Shown: piece by piece, positions 1-8,021 of the stretch | Position numbering within the stretch: position 1 is the stretch's first letter | Layout: each line of letters starts with the position of its first letter | DNA from: Olavius algarvensis Delta 4 endosymbiont | GTDB lineage: Bacteria > Desulfobacterota > Desulfobacteria > Desulfobacterales > CAJINA01 | NCBI GenBank assembly: GCA_905176665.1 | Contig: CAJINA010000282.1 | Coordinates: 1 to 64,000, forward strand | Direction of reading: 5' to 3' | DNA length: 64,000 nt | The notes under the pieces: model-generated | What the model saw: the letters and a program-made list of their open reading frames with translations, nothing else | Databases searched by the model: none | Told to the model about the DNA's origin: nothing | Translations under genes and position numbers: made by a program

Positions 1-10
1 GACGACCGCG

Positions 11-48
11 CGCCATACCCTGGTCTTCTTTTGGGGCCAGGGATGGCG
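11..48. other. Stem-loop at window edge
   Basis: Bases 11-23 pair with 37-48 in a 12-bp stem with one bulged A, around a T/G-rich loop. It lies just beyond the 3' end of the minus-strand radical-SAM gene (stop at 57-59), so it could be a transcript-ending hairpin for that gene. No clear U-tract follows on either strand. It could instead belong to a repeat continuing outside the window. Confidence 0.4.
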
Positions 49-56
49 CTTATCGT

Positions 57-1169
57 CTATCTCAAACTGTTTGGGAAGATCTTAACTTTTTCATGTAATT
101 TTATATTCAATGAAATTGTTTCTTCACTGCATTCATCGATAGGACTCCATCTTTTACCATCTGGTGGTGGAAAAATACTGCTGAAGCCCATACCCTCACT
201 ACTAATTTTAAGTAGAAATAAATTAATCAAAATATCTTTTGTAAACATGCTCATATTGTTCTGCATATGAACTAAATCGTTTTCCGTTAAATTAGGCCAA
301 CCAACAATAAAATTCACCTCATATTCCACATCATATTCATTATAAAGCTTAATGATATCAGTAACGGTTTCTATGGTCGTTCCTTTATTCATGAAATCTA
401 ACATTCTTTGCGATAGAAATTCAGGGGCAATGCTAAAGTTTATTTTATGCAAGCTCTTTATCAATGGGAAAAAGGTCTTACAGGCCATATATGTTTTTTT
501 ATCAGGCCTTGTGTATATTCTGATTTTCATGGACTCATCTAATTCAAGCGGAACCAGGAAGTCTTTGAACATATCAGGCGTGATGGATGGATTATAAAAG
601 ATGATTATTTCTTCTTTTGCTCTAGATATTTTTTTAAAAGAGTTTTTAAAATTATGTAATGGTCTTACTCTTTTAGATTCAACCAGTGAAAGCCTGCAAT
701 AGGAACATTTATTCCAATAGCAGGTTGCTTTTATGCCATAATTATATCTAAGAATGTCCATATTAACATTCTCTATTTCTTGAGGTATCTCTAATTTCCA
801 TTCATACGAGAAATTGTTTACTCCAAAATATTCTTCAACAGTACATCTAAAATATTCGATATTGTCTCTGGATTGAATTTCATTGAATATAACTCCCGGC
901 CCGCCGATAACAAAATCAACACTTGGATATTCTTCGGACCATTTATAAGCGGCATCAACATGATTTTCAAAAAAACAAGATATGTAGACTGTTCCTTTGG
1001 AGAACGGAAGATTCAATTCAGGGATGTTTTCATCCTGCCAATCCCAACTAATCCATATCATATCACCTTTGCTTTTACATAAATCCCATGTATCGGAAAA
1101 TCCATTAAAGAGATCATATTTGCTCTGGTGTTTATAATGCGTATAAAATTGTACGAATAAATTCTTCAT
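57..1169 (-). CDS. Radical SAM protein, B12-rSAM / RiPP-maturase-like
   Basis: A 370-residue protein. The N-terminal ~120 residues resemble a shortened cobalamin-binding fold, with the glycine-rich stretch VIGGPGV near residue 90. Residues ~150-160 carry CYWNKCSYC, a CX4CX2C cluster seen in B12-type and RiPP-maturation radical SAM enzymes; it would ligate the 4Fe-4S cluster that cleaves S-adenosylmethionine. A TIM-barrel-like region follows, containing NFIVGWPNLTENDL, the usual 'GxPgET'-like turn. No substrate can be named: no precursor peptide lies in the window, although one could sit left of base 1. The gene is visibly AT-rich against GC-rich neighbours, which suggests horizontal transfer. 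The start ATG follows a short GAGGG-like ribosome site. It is separated from the ABC-transporter operon by a dispersed repeat and is probably not part of that operon. Confidence 0.7.
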   Translation of the reverse strand: MKNLFVQFYTHYKHQSKYDLFNGFSDTWDLCKSKGDMIWISWDWQDENIPELNLPFSKGTVYISCFFENHVDAAYKWSEEYPSVDFVIGGPGVIFNEIQSRDNIEYFRCTVEEYFGVNNFSYEWKLEIPQEIENVNMDILRYNYGIKATCYWNKCSYCRLSLVESKRVRPLHNFKNSFKKISRAKEEIIIFYNPSITPDMFKDFLVPLELDESMKIRIYTRPDKKTYMACKTFFPLIKSLHKINFSIAPEFLSQRMLDFMNKGTTIETVTDIIKLYNEYDVEYEVNFIVGWPNLTENDLVHMQNNMSMFTKDILINLFLLKISSEGMGFSSIFPPPDGKRWSPIDECSEETISLNIKLHEKVKIFPNSLR

Positions 1170-1184
1170 AGGCCCTCATAATTA

Positions 1185-1377
1185 GAGCTCATCTCAAAAA
1201 AGTCTTTCGGCTCAAAAGCGGCGTTGGGCGCTTGTAATAAATCCTTGAAATTCCTGGTGTAGCCCTCCGGTTTACGACCCACTTTTGAGGAATATATCCA
1301 GCGGGAAGTCCCGCAAGGCGGAACTCCTGCGGCCGTTTTGGTTTTAAACCAAAAACCGTTTTTTTGATAGGTTCGGG
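1185..1377. repeat. Dispersed MITE-like repeat, copy A
   Basis: The left end (CTCATCTCAAAAAAGTCTTT) and interior (GCGGCGTTGGGCGCTTG) match the copies at 16597-16738 and, inverted, 53974-54192. The right end is a degenerate inverted version of the left. An internal palindrome at 1336-1355 (TTTTGGTTT / AAACCAAAA) forms a strong hairpin. The repeat fills the gap between the stop of the oppF-like gene and the start region of the radical-SAM gene. A 71-codon ORF on the minus strand here is only a translation of the repeat. Confidence 0.65.
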
Positions 1378-2358
1378 TCATATGTAATAACAGGCAGCCA
1401 GATGGTCGGATTCACCATGCTCAAGGAGCGGAGCGGAGGTCGCACAGGTTTCCTTAACAGCCTGACTGCAGCGGCTGTAAAACGGGCAATGTTCACCGCC
1501 GACCGGATCACGTTCAGCCGCCAGCAGGGTATCATACCGGTCAGCCTCAACACAGTCAAACCCTGGCTGGGCATCGATCAGGGCCTTGGTATAGGGGTGC
1601 AAAGGGTTGTTGATGACCTGGTCGGCGGGGCCGGTTTCCATAAGGCTGCCCCGGTAGATGACCGCTATGCGGTCACAGAGGTAGCGGGCAGCGGAAATCG
1701 AATGGGTGATAAACAGGATGGCAACCCCCATTTCCCGGCGGACTTCCAATAGCAGATTGAAAATCTGAAAAGAGATGCTGGCATCCAGCATGGACGTCGG
1801 TTCATCAGCCACGACGAAAGCCGGCTGCAACACCATGGCGCGGGCAATGGCCACCCGTTGGCGCTGCCCGCCGCTGAGCTGATGCGGATAACGGTTTAGA
1901 TACTCTTCCGGGGGAGTCAGACCGGCAAATCCCAGGGTCTCGCACACTGTTTGTCTTCTACCGGCCTCATCGCCGGCCCCGTGAATGATCAGCGGCTCGG
2001 CCACCGTATCATAGATAGAAAGATGTGGATTCAAGGATTGATAGGGATCCTGGAATATCATCTGGACATTTCGCCTGAAGTCGGCCAGTGTCTTTCCCTT
2101 CAGTTTGGGCGTATCGGCGCCATTCAGGTGAATGTGGCCGGCATCCGGGACTTCCAGCTTGACGATCAATCGGCCGGTAGTTGATTTACCACTCCCGCTT
2201 TCGCCCACCAGACCCAGAATCTCACCAGCGCCCACTTCCAGTGATAAATCCTGCAAGGCCACGATGGGTTTGCCGGCCCGCCCGAACAAAGATGCCTTGG
2301 AACGGTAGTGTTTCGTGATGCCGGTGAGTTTTAGGATGGGTTGTGGATCGGTTTCCAT
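1378..2358 (-). CDS. Oligopeptide/dipeptide ABC transporter ATPase (OppF/DppF type)
   Basis: A 326-residue cytoplasmic ATPase subunit of a peptide or nickel importer. Walker A is GESGSGKST (residues ~53-61), the signature is LSGGQRQRVAIARAM, and Walker B is FVVADEPTSMLD. The C-terminal CPFYSRC...C pattern is the Cys cluster typical of the Opp/Dpp ATPase C-terminal region. It is the last gene of a five-gene operon (binding protein, two permeases, two ATPases) transcribed right to left, six bases after the OppD-like partner. The substrate class (peptide) follows from the family; the actual ligand cannot be read from the sequence. Confidence 0.9.
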   Translation of the reverse strand: METDPQPILKLTGITKHYRSKASLFGRAGKPIVALQDLSLEVGAGEILGLVGESGSGKSTTGRLIVKLEVPDAGHIHLNGADTPKLKGKTLADFRRNVQMIFQDPYQSLNPHLSIYDTVAEPLIIHGAGDEAGRRQTVCETLGFAGLTPPEEYLNRYPHQLSGGQRQRVAIARAMVLQPAFVVADEPTSMLDASISFQIFNLLLEVRREMGVAILFITHSISAARYLCDRIAVIYRGSLMETGPADQVINNPLHPYTKALIDAQPGFDCVEADRYDTLLAAERDPVGGEHCPFYSRCSQAVKETCATSAPLLEHGESDHLAACYYI

Positions 2359-2364
2359 GGGCGT

Positions 2365-3330
2365 TTACTCTTCTGGGTCTCTATGGCAGCAGAATATTCG
2401 GTGATTGTCAGATAGCTCTATCCATTGCGGCGCTTCGGTCCGGCAGGTGTCACCGCCTTCTTTGCAGCGGTCACAATAGCGGCACCCCGGCGGTGGACTT
2501 AAAAGATTGGGGGCGGCGGACGGAGCGCTTTGTGGTTGGCACTGGGCCCCTAACAACGCTTGATGTGAGCCCACCAGTTCCTGGGTATAGGGGTGCCCGG
2601 GGGATTCGAACACTTCCCGGCGGTGCCCGTATTCGACCAACTGACCGGCATACATGACCCCGATGTGGTCGCACACATCTGCAACGACTGAAATGTCATG
2701 GGAAATAAACAGGATGCCCAGGTTCAATTCCTTTTGAATTGATTTGATCTCGTCCAGGATCTGGGCCTGGACGATGACATCCAGGGCGGTCGTCGGTTCG
2801 TCGGCGATGATCAGATCCGGCCGGCAGGCCAGAGCCATGGCAATGACGGCCCGTTGCTTCATTCCGCCGCTGTACTGGTGCGGGTAGTCGTTCATCCGCT
2901 TGATGGGGATTTCCACCAGGTCGAATAGTTCCCGAACCTGTGCCAGGGCGTCCGTTTTAGAAATTCCCGGGGTATGGGCTAAAATGGCTTCGGCGACCTG
3001 GTCTGAGACCCGGTGCACCGGGTTCAAAGCGTTCATGGCAGCCTGAAAAATCATGGCAATTTTTTGCCAGCGCACTTGCCGTAATTTTTCTTCCGACAGG
3101 CTGAGCAGGTCGGATCCGTTAAATCGGACACTACCGGAAGTGACCGTTGTATTGGGTGGCAGCAGGCCCATCAGAGCCAGTCCGATGGTTGATTTTCCGC
3201 ATCCGGATTCACCTACAAAGCCCAGGGTTTTGCCCTTATCCAAGGCAAAGGAAATATCCTCAACCGCCTGCAAGGGGCCGCCGCGGGTCTGGTAGCTGAT
3301 GCTCAGGTTTTTTACGTCCAGCAAGGTCAT
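2365..3330 (-). CDS. Oligopeptide/dipeptide ABC transporter ATPase (OppD/DppD type)
   Basis: The second ATPase of the importer, ~321 residues from the chosen start. Walker A is GESGCGKST, the signature [15 protein letters not shown], Walker [13 protein letters not shown], and the C-terminal Cys cluster CRYCDRC...C. I start at the ATG at 3330 (MTLLDVKNL), one base after the permease stop. A longer frame from 3378 adds 16 residues with no family resemblance and would overlap the permease. It pairs with the downstream OppF-like subunit as a heterodimeric motor. Confidence 0.9.
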   Translation of the reverse strand: MTLLDVKNLSISYQTRGGPLQAVEDISFALDKGKTLGFVGESGCGKSTIGLALMGLLPPNTTVTSGSVRFNGSDLLSLSEEKLRQVRWQKIAMIFQAAMNALNPVHRVSDQVAEAILAHTPGISKTDALAQVRELFDLVEIPIKRMNDYPHQYSGGMKQRAVIAMALACRPDLIIADEPTTALDVIVQAQILDEIKSIQKELNLGILFISHDISVVADVCDHIGVMYAGQLVEYGHRREVFESPGHPYTQELVGSHQALLGAQCQPQSAPSAAPNLLSPPPGCRYCDRCKEGGDTCRTEAPQWIELSDNHRIFCCHRDPEE

Positions 3331-3331
3331 A

Positions 3332-4276
3332 TCAACGGTTGGTATCCTCTTTCCGCAGGCGTGGATCGAGCACTTCATCCATGGACCGCCCCAGCATGAA
3401 AAACGAAAGGGTTAACAGCGATATACAGATTCCCGGCGGCAGCAGCCAGTAGGGTGCCTGAAACATGTGGCCGGTTTTCCAGACCCACTGCAGCATCATA
3501 CCCCAGCTGACGGTTCCGGGATCACCGAACCCCAGAAAGGCCAGGGCAGCTTCAATAATAATGGCGGATGTCACCCGGAAGGTCATATAGAGTAGCGAAA
3601 GCGGCAGCACATTGGGCATGATATGTCTGAAAATGATCCGTGTGTGGGACGCTCCGGCCACCCGCGCCGCCTCGATGAACGGCCTTTGTTTCAATGTGAG
3701 CGTTTGGGCTCGAATGACCCGTGACACGCCCGGCCAGCGAAATAGGGCAATCAGCAGCACGATCGTCCAGATACTGAGCTGTCCAAAAAGGGAAGCCAGG
3801 ATCAGGACCACCAGCAACGTCGGCATGACCATGATCATATCGGCCAGGCGCATGAGCAGCGTATCGGCAATGCGGCCGGCATACCCGGCAATCATGCCGA
3901 TGGTCGTTCCCAACAGAATACTTATCAAAGCGGAGGAAAGGCCCACCATAAAAGCGATCCGAGCCCCGGCCAGCAGCTGGGAAAATATATCCCGCCCGAT
4001 AAAATCGGTGCCCAGCCAGTGTTTGAGACTGGGGCCCGTGGAGTGCGAGATGGCCGGGTCGACACCGGTCATGGGATGATACATGGGATCGATCAGGGGC
4101 GGGATGAAACTGCACAGGGCCATCAGGCCAAACAGACCGAGCAGCATCAGGCCGATACGTCCGATGAGATTTTCCCGGAAGATGGCCCATCCCTCGCGAA
4201 ACCGCCGGATCCAGTGGAAGCGTACCGAGAGCCCGGCGGGGCGGGCAGCAGTTTTGGGATGATCGGGAAGCGACAT
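3332..4276 (-). CDS. Peptide ABC transporter permease (OppC/DppC type)
   Basis: A 314-residue inner-membrane permease. The N-terminal tail is basic and is followed by one membrane segment, then a binding-protein-dependent transport domain of about five segments. The EAA-loop region reads EAARVAGASHTRIIFRHIMPN, which contacts the ATPases. An AAAGGAG ribosome site sits upstream of the ATG. It lies between the OppB-like permease and the OppD-like ATPase with near-zero spacing. Confidence 0.9.
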   Translation of the reverse strand: MSLPDHPKTAARPAGLSVRFHWIRRFREGWAIFRENLIGRIGLMLLGLFGLMALCSFIPPLIDPMYHPMTGVDPAISHSTGPSLKHWLGTDFIGRDIFSQLLAGARIAFMVGLSSALISILLGTTIGMIAGYAGRIADTLLMRLADMIMVMPTLLVVLILASLFGQLSIWTIVLLIALFRWPGVSRVIRAQTLTLKQRPFIEAARVAGASHTRIIFRHIMPNVLPLSLLYMTFRVTSAIIIEAALAFLGFGDPGTVSWGMMLQWVWKTGHMFQAPYWLLPPGICISLLTLSFFMLGRSMDEVLDPRLRKEDTNR

Positions 4277-4286
4277 GCCGGCTCCT

Positions 4287-5264
4287 TTAGTACCTTATCC
4301 GGGGGTCGAGCCATGCGTATAGGATGTCCACCAGCAGGTTGGCCAGCAGGACGACGATGGCAATCAGTAAAAATGAGGCCAGGGCCAGCGGGTAATCGTT
4401 GTTACTGACCGCGAACACAAGCTCGCGACCGATGCCGGGCCACGAGAAGACTGTTTCCGTCAAGGCGCCGCCGTTGATCGAAAACGCCAGGCTGAGGGCC
4501 ACGCTAGTGACGACCGGCAGGGCGGCGTTGGGGGCGGCATGGTGATTACGGATGACTTTTTCCTCCAGACCCTTGGCGCGGGCTGTGATGATATAGTCCT
4601 CTTTGAGCGTTTCCAGCATGCTGGAACGCATGACAAGCAGGTAGCTGCCGAAATGAATGATGAATAGGGTCATCAAGGGCAGGGCCATGTGGTGCAGTAC
4701 ATCGAGCATGCGAATGAAGAAACCGTTGGCCGGGTCGGTCCAGATCTCCGGGGAGAGGATCCCATTTAATGGGAACCAGCCTATCCGGTATCCGAAAAAC
4801 CAGATAATGATCAAGGCCAGCCACGGTAAAAACAGGGTGTGACAGATCAGGGCACCGATGGTCAGCCATGAGTCGATCTTTTTACCCTTGTGCCAGGAGG
4901 CGATCTTCCCGAAGAAAATGCCGGTCAAGGCCGCCAAAATAACGGATGTGGTAAACAACAGGATCGTATTGGGCAGGCGCTCACCGATGATATCCAAAAC
5001 CGGCACACCGTAGTGGAAGGAGATACCCAGATCACCACTGAAAAAAGATTTCAGGTAGATGATGTACTGGGTTCCCAGGGGCTGATCGAGCCCCAGTTGT
5101 TCAATCAGGCGGCGGGCGTCTTCGGCCGTCATGCTCGGGTCGACCATGCGCGAGACCGGATCGCCGGGGGCCAGGCGAAACAGGAGAAACAAAACGGTCA
5201 GGATGACAAAAAAGATGACCGTTATTTCAATCAATCGGCGCAGTATATATTTGTTCAATTCCAT
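4287..5264 (-). CDS. Peptide ABC transporter permease (OppB/DppB type)
   Basis: A ~325-residue inner-membrane permease partner of the OppC-like protein. It begins MELNKYILRRLIE, with a first membrane segment typical of OppB, followed by RLAPGDPVSRM and the LGLDQPLGTQY region conserved in this family. The EAA-like loop (ITARAKGLEEKVI) lies in the C-terminal half. I chose the ATG at 5264, just after the binding-protein stop. The longer frame from 5330 overlaps that gene and adds 22 unrelated residues. Confidence 0.9.
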   Translation of the reverse strand: MELNKYILRRLIEITVIFFVILTVLFLLFRLAPGDPVSRMVDPSMTAEDARRLIEQLGLDQPLGTQYIIYLKSFFSGDLGISFHYGVPVLDIIGERLPNTILLFTTSVILAALTGIFFGKIASWHKGKKIDSWLTIGALICHTLFLPWLALIIIWFFGYRIGWFPLNGILSPEIWTDPANGFFIRMLDVLHHMALPLMTLFIIHFGSYLLVMRSSMLETLKEDYIITARAKGLEEKVIRNHHAAPNAALPVVTSVALSLAFSINGGALTETVFSWPGIGRELVFAVSNNDYPLALASFLLIAIVVLLANLLVDILYAWLDPRIRY

Positions 5265-5271
5265 AGCAGTG

Positions 5272-6984
5272 CTATTTTTCAAGTGTGGTCGGTCTAAGTC
5301 TGCAAAAGGACCAGATATTGCCGATGCCATCTTGCATGGGTACCCAGCCGTGAAAGCGGTCTTCCCGGATCGCTTCGATCAAGGCCGGTTTGTAGATCGG
5401 GAGATAGGGCAGCTCCCGGGAGATCAAAAGCTGCATGTCCCAGATCAATTCCCGGCGCTGGTTCGGATCTATGACCTTACGGGATGCATTGGCCAGGCGA
5501 TCGAATTCAGGATTCCGATAACCGCTCATGTTCCATCCCCGCGGGCGGTCAAACTTGGAATAAAACATGCTGCGGATGTAGTCGGGGTCGATCGGCAGTT
5601 TCCCATACCCTAGAATAAAGGTATCGAAATCATGCCTTTCCTTGACCTGCTGCAGCAGGGCGCCGAACGACATGGGCCGGGCATAGGCCGGCATGCCCAA
5701 CTCCCGTAACCATTCCTGGATGATCAGCCCGCTTATGGCACGATGGGGATCATAGTCTGCCGGGGGTGTCAAAATGGTGAAACGCGGCATCTGAGCCCCA
5801 TTCGGCAACCGCAGTCCACTGGCGGTCTGCACCTGTCCGGACGCATCCACAGGCGGCACCTCCCAAGAATAACCACTACGGGTGAGAATGTCATATGCCC
5901 GCCTGATACGATCTTCCCTTGGTAGGCCCTCAAAGTAGCGGTCGACGTCCGGACAGCTCCAGAATATATTCTCATCGGGGACGACCGAGAACATCTTTTG
6001 ACCGTGTCCCTGGAGGACCCGGGTCAGAATAAAATCCCGGTCGATCAGGGCGGCGGCGGCCTGCCGGAGGGCAAGGTCGTTGAACGGGCTTCGCCGCATG
6101 TTGAATCCCATAAAATAGAGCGCACTCTTGGCACTGGAGATAGTACGGACACCCGGATCCTTGGCCAGGTCATCCAGATAGCCCGGCTGGATGCCCTGCC
6201 AGAACATGTCAATTGCGCCTTTTTTCAGGGCCAGGATCGCAACATCCGACGTTCCGTAGATTTTGAATAGCAGGTTTTCCACGTGGGGCCCGAGCTGCAG
6301 GCCGCCGATGGTCAAATTGCGGCCGAAGAAATGCGGATTTTGCTGCAGGTGGAGATAGGCGCCGCGGCGCCACTGGGTCAGCATGAAAGGACCACTGCTT
6401 ACCGGGCTCGCAATTTTGTGATTCAGCAGGGCAGCCAAGGGCTTTTCCAACTGCCGGGCAGCCCGGGCAACCGACTCCCACTCCTTTTTCTGGACGACCG
6501 GACCGATGAGGGTACGGCTCAAAAATACGGCGGTGGGCGCTTTCAGATAGTATCTAACCGTGCGCGGGCCGGGGGTTTCGATGCGGGTGACGAAACTCCA
6601 TTTTGCCGAAAAACGGGGGATCTTGAACTCCTTGATCAAACGCGCGGTGAAGGCCACATCCGCGGAGGTGAGGTCGCTGCCGTCCGACCATTTGGCAGGG
6701 CGGATTTTTACGGTGTAGGAGACTGTTTCGGGGTCGAAAACCGGCTCGCTTTCTGCCAGCCAGGGCACCAGTTTGAGAGTGGCGGGTTCCGGACGATAAA
6801 GGGGCTGGTAAATCTGCCTCAGTATTTTCTGCGAATTGGCGTCACTGGCCAGCCAGACATTCAGGGTGCGGGGCTCCTCAGCCAGGCCGATTTTCAGGGC
6901 CGCAGCCTGCTTTCCACGACTGCAGGCCGGCCCCCCGGTCAGCAGCAGGCAAATGACCAGGCCGTATGTTAGTAAGCGGCTCAT
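5272..6984 (-). CDS. Peptide ABC transporter substrate-binding lipoprotein (SBP family 5)
   Basis: A ~570-residue extracytoplasmic solute-binding protein. From the ATG at 6984 the N-terminus (MSRLLTYGLVICLLLTGG, then PACSRG) is a signal peptide ending in a plausible but weak lipobox with Cys at ~21. Family features include LKIGLAEEPRTLNVW and VKIRPAKWSDGSDLTSADV. It delivers peptide-like ligands to the permeases and ATPases encoded downstream. An alternative GTG start at 7026 overlaps the gshB-like stop (TAGTG) and would allow translational coupling, but it puts 14 residues before the signal peptide. Confidence 0.88.
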   Translation of the reverse strand: MSRLLTYGLVICLLLTGGPACSRGKQAAALKIGLAEEPRTLNVWLASDANSQKILRQIYQPLYRPEPATLKLVPWLAESEPVFDPETVSYTVKIRPAKWSDGSDLTSADVAFTARLIKEFKIPRFSAKWSFVTRIETPGPRTVRYYLKAPTAVFLSRTLIGPVVQKKEWESVARAARQLEKPLAALLNHKIASPVSSGPFMLTQWRRGAYLHLQQNPHFFGRNLTIGGLQLGPHVENLLFKIYGTSDVAILALKKGAIDMFWQGIQPGYLDDLAKDPGVRTISSAKSALYFMGFNMRRSPFNDLALRQAAAALIDRDFILTRVLQGHGQKMFSVVPDENIFWSCPDVDRYFEGLPREDRIRRAYDILTRSGYSWEVPPVDASGQVQTASGLRLPNGAQMPRFTILTPPADYDPHRAISGLIIQEWLRELGMPAYARPMSFGALLQQVKERHDFDTFILGYGKLPIDPDYIRSMFYSKFDRPRGWNMSGYRNPEFDRLANASRKVIDPNQRRELIWDMQLLISRELPYLPIYKPALIEAIREDRFHGWVPMQDGIGNIWSFCRLRPTTLEK

Positions 6985-7025
6985 GACACCCCAAAGCGGT
7001 CTTGGTATGGCACTATCAATCGACA

Positions 7026-8021
7026 CTAGTGGGGCGCTCCCATGTGGCGGACCTGTTCCTCAATGAAATCAATCACCGGGATTTCCAGCTTTACCCCGTT
7101 TAACCGGTTTATCCTTGGAATCCCACCCGGGCTGACACAGTTGACCTCCACCAGTCTGTCCCCAATCAGATTAATCCCCACAAAAAACAGGCCGTCATCG
7201 ATCAGGCGGTCCTTGATGGCCAGGCAGATCTTTTCCTCGGCCGGGGTGACCTCGTGGTAGCAGGCCATTCCGCCACAATGGATATTGGTCTTAAAAGTAC
7301 CCGGCATGGGTTGGCGGCGCATGGCGCCGAGAATTTCACCGTTGAGCATTAAGATCCTGACATCACCGTGCTGTTTAACGCCATTGACATACTCCTGGAC
7401 CATGATCGGGTCGCGATCCGGATAGGGCCGGTTAGCCTGGACGTAATAATCGATCAGGGACGCCAGGTTTTCCTGGTCCCGGTTGCTCACCTTGATAACC
7501 CCTTCGCCGCCAAAGCGCTGCAGGGGTTTAACCACCATGTCCCCGCCGAAATCATCGATGATCTTTTTCAGCCGTTTGGGGTCCCGGGATACGTGTGTCT
7601 CGGGGATGATGCCAGGGAAATTGAGCGTATACAGCTTGCTGTTGCCCAGGATTTGGCCGATGGCACTGTTGATAATGAACACCTGCTCGCCGATCGGTCC
7701 CAGAAACTCCATGACCTGGTAGTTCAGGGGGGGGTCTTTTCTCAGGAACAGGGCGTCCAGATCGGTTACGGTTTCAAAAATCAGTTCATCCTGACGCAGG
7801 CAGCGGATCATGGCGCGCCAGTAGTCTCCCATGGAGAGATCTTGTTGGACGGTGACATTGCGCATACGCGCCACCACCTCGTCCCCCCGGATGTATACAT
7901 CGTGCGGTTCCAGGAAATAGACGGTATGTCCCCGCTGGTTGCACTCATACATCAAATGGCTGGTGGTTTCATTGGTCGGATCGATCGATTCCAACCGGTC
8001 CATTAAAAATGCTATTTCCAT
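7026..8021 (-). CDS. gshB: Glutathione synthetase-like ATP-grasp ligase
   Basis: About 331 residues starting MEIAFLMDRLESIDP at 8021, preceded by AGGAG at good spacing. The GshB N-terminal fold is followed by an ATP-grasp domain: MVVKPLQRFGGEGVIKV (ATP-binding loop), VQEYVNGVKQHGDVRIL, and the metal/phosphate-site region VEVNCVSPGGIPRIN near the C-terminus. The family adds glycine to gamma-glutamylcysteine using ATP. No gshA-like gene lies in the window. The start lies inside the end of the upstream transporter gene (53-base overlap), so the two are probably translationally coupled. Its neighbours are a peptide importer and a second ATP-grasp ligase across the divergent promoter, so a peptide other than glutathione is possible. 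Confidence 0.85.
   Translation of the reverse strand: MEIAFLMDRLESIDPTNETTSHLMYECNQRGHTVYFLEPHDVYIRGDEVVARMRNVTVQQDLSMGDYWRAMIRCLRQDELIFETVTDLDALFLRKDPPLNYQVMEFLGPIGEQVFIINSAIGQILGNSKLYTLNFPGIIPETHVSRDPKRLKKIIDDFGGDMVVKPLQRFGGEGVIKVSNRDQENLASLIDYYVQANRPYPDRDPIMVQEYVNGVKQHGDVRILMLNGEILGAMRRQPMPGTFKTNIHCGGMACYHEVTPAEEKICLAIKDRLIDDGLFFVGINLIGDRLVEVNCVSPGGIPRINRLNGVKLEIPVIDFIEEQVRHMGAPH

Noticed and set aside
1166-1381. 71-codon minus-strand ORF between the oppF-like and radical-SAM genes
   Set aside because: It is a translation of dispersed repeat A; the same FKDLLQAPNAAFEPKDFFEM-like peptide appears from copy B, so it reflects the DNA repeat, not a protein.
3552-4190. 212-codon minus-strand ORF inside the OppC-like permease
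   Set aside because: Shifted frame of a clear permease gene; composition and lack of domain identify it as a shadow.
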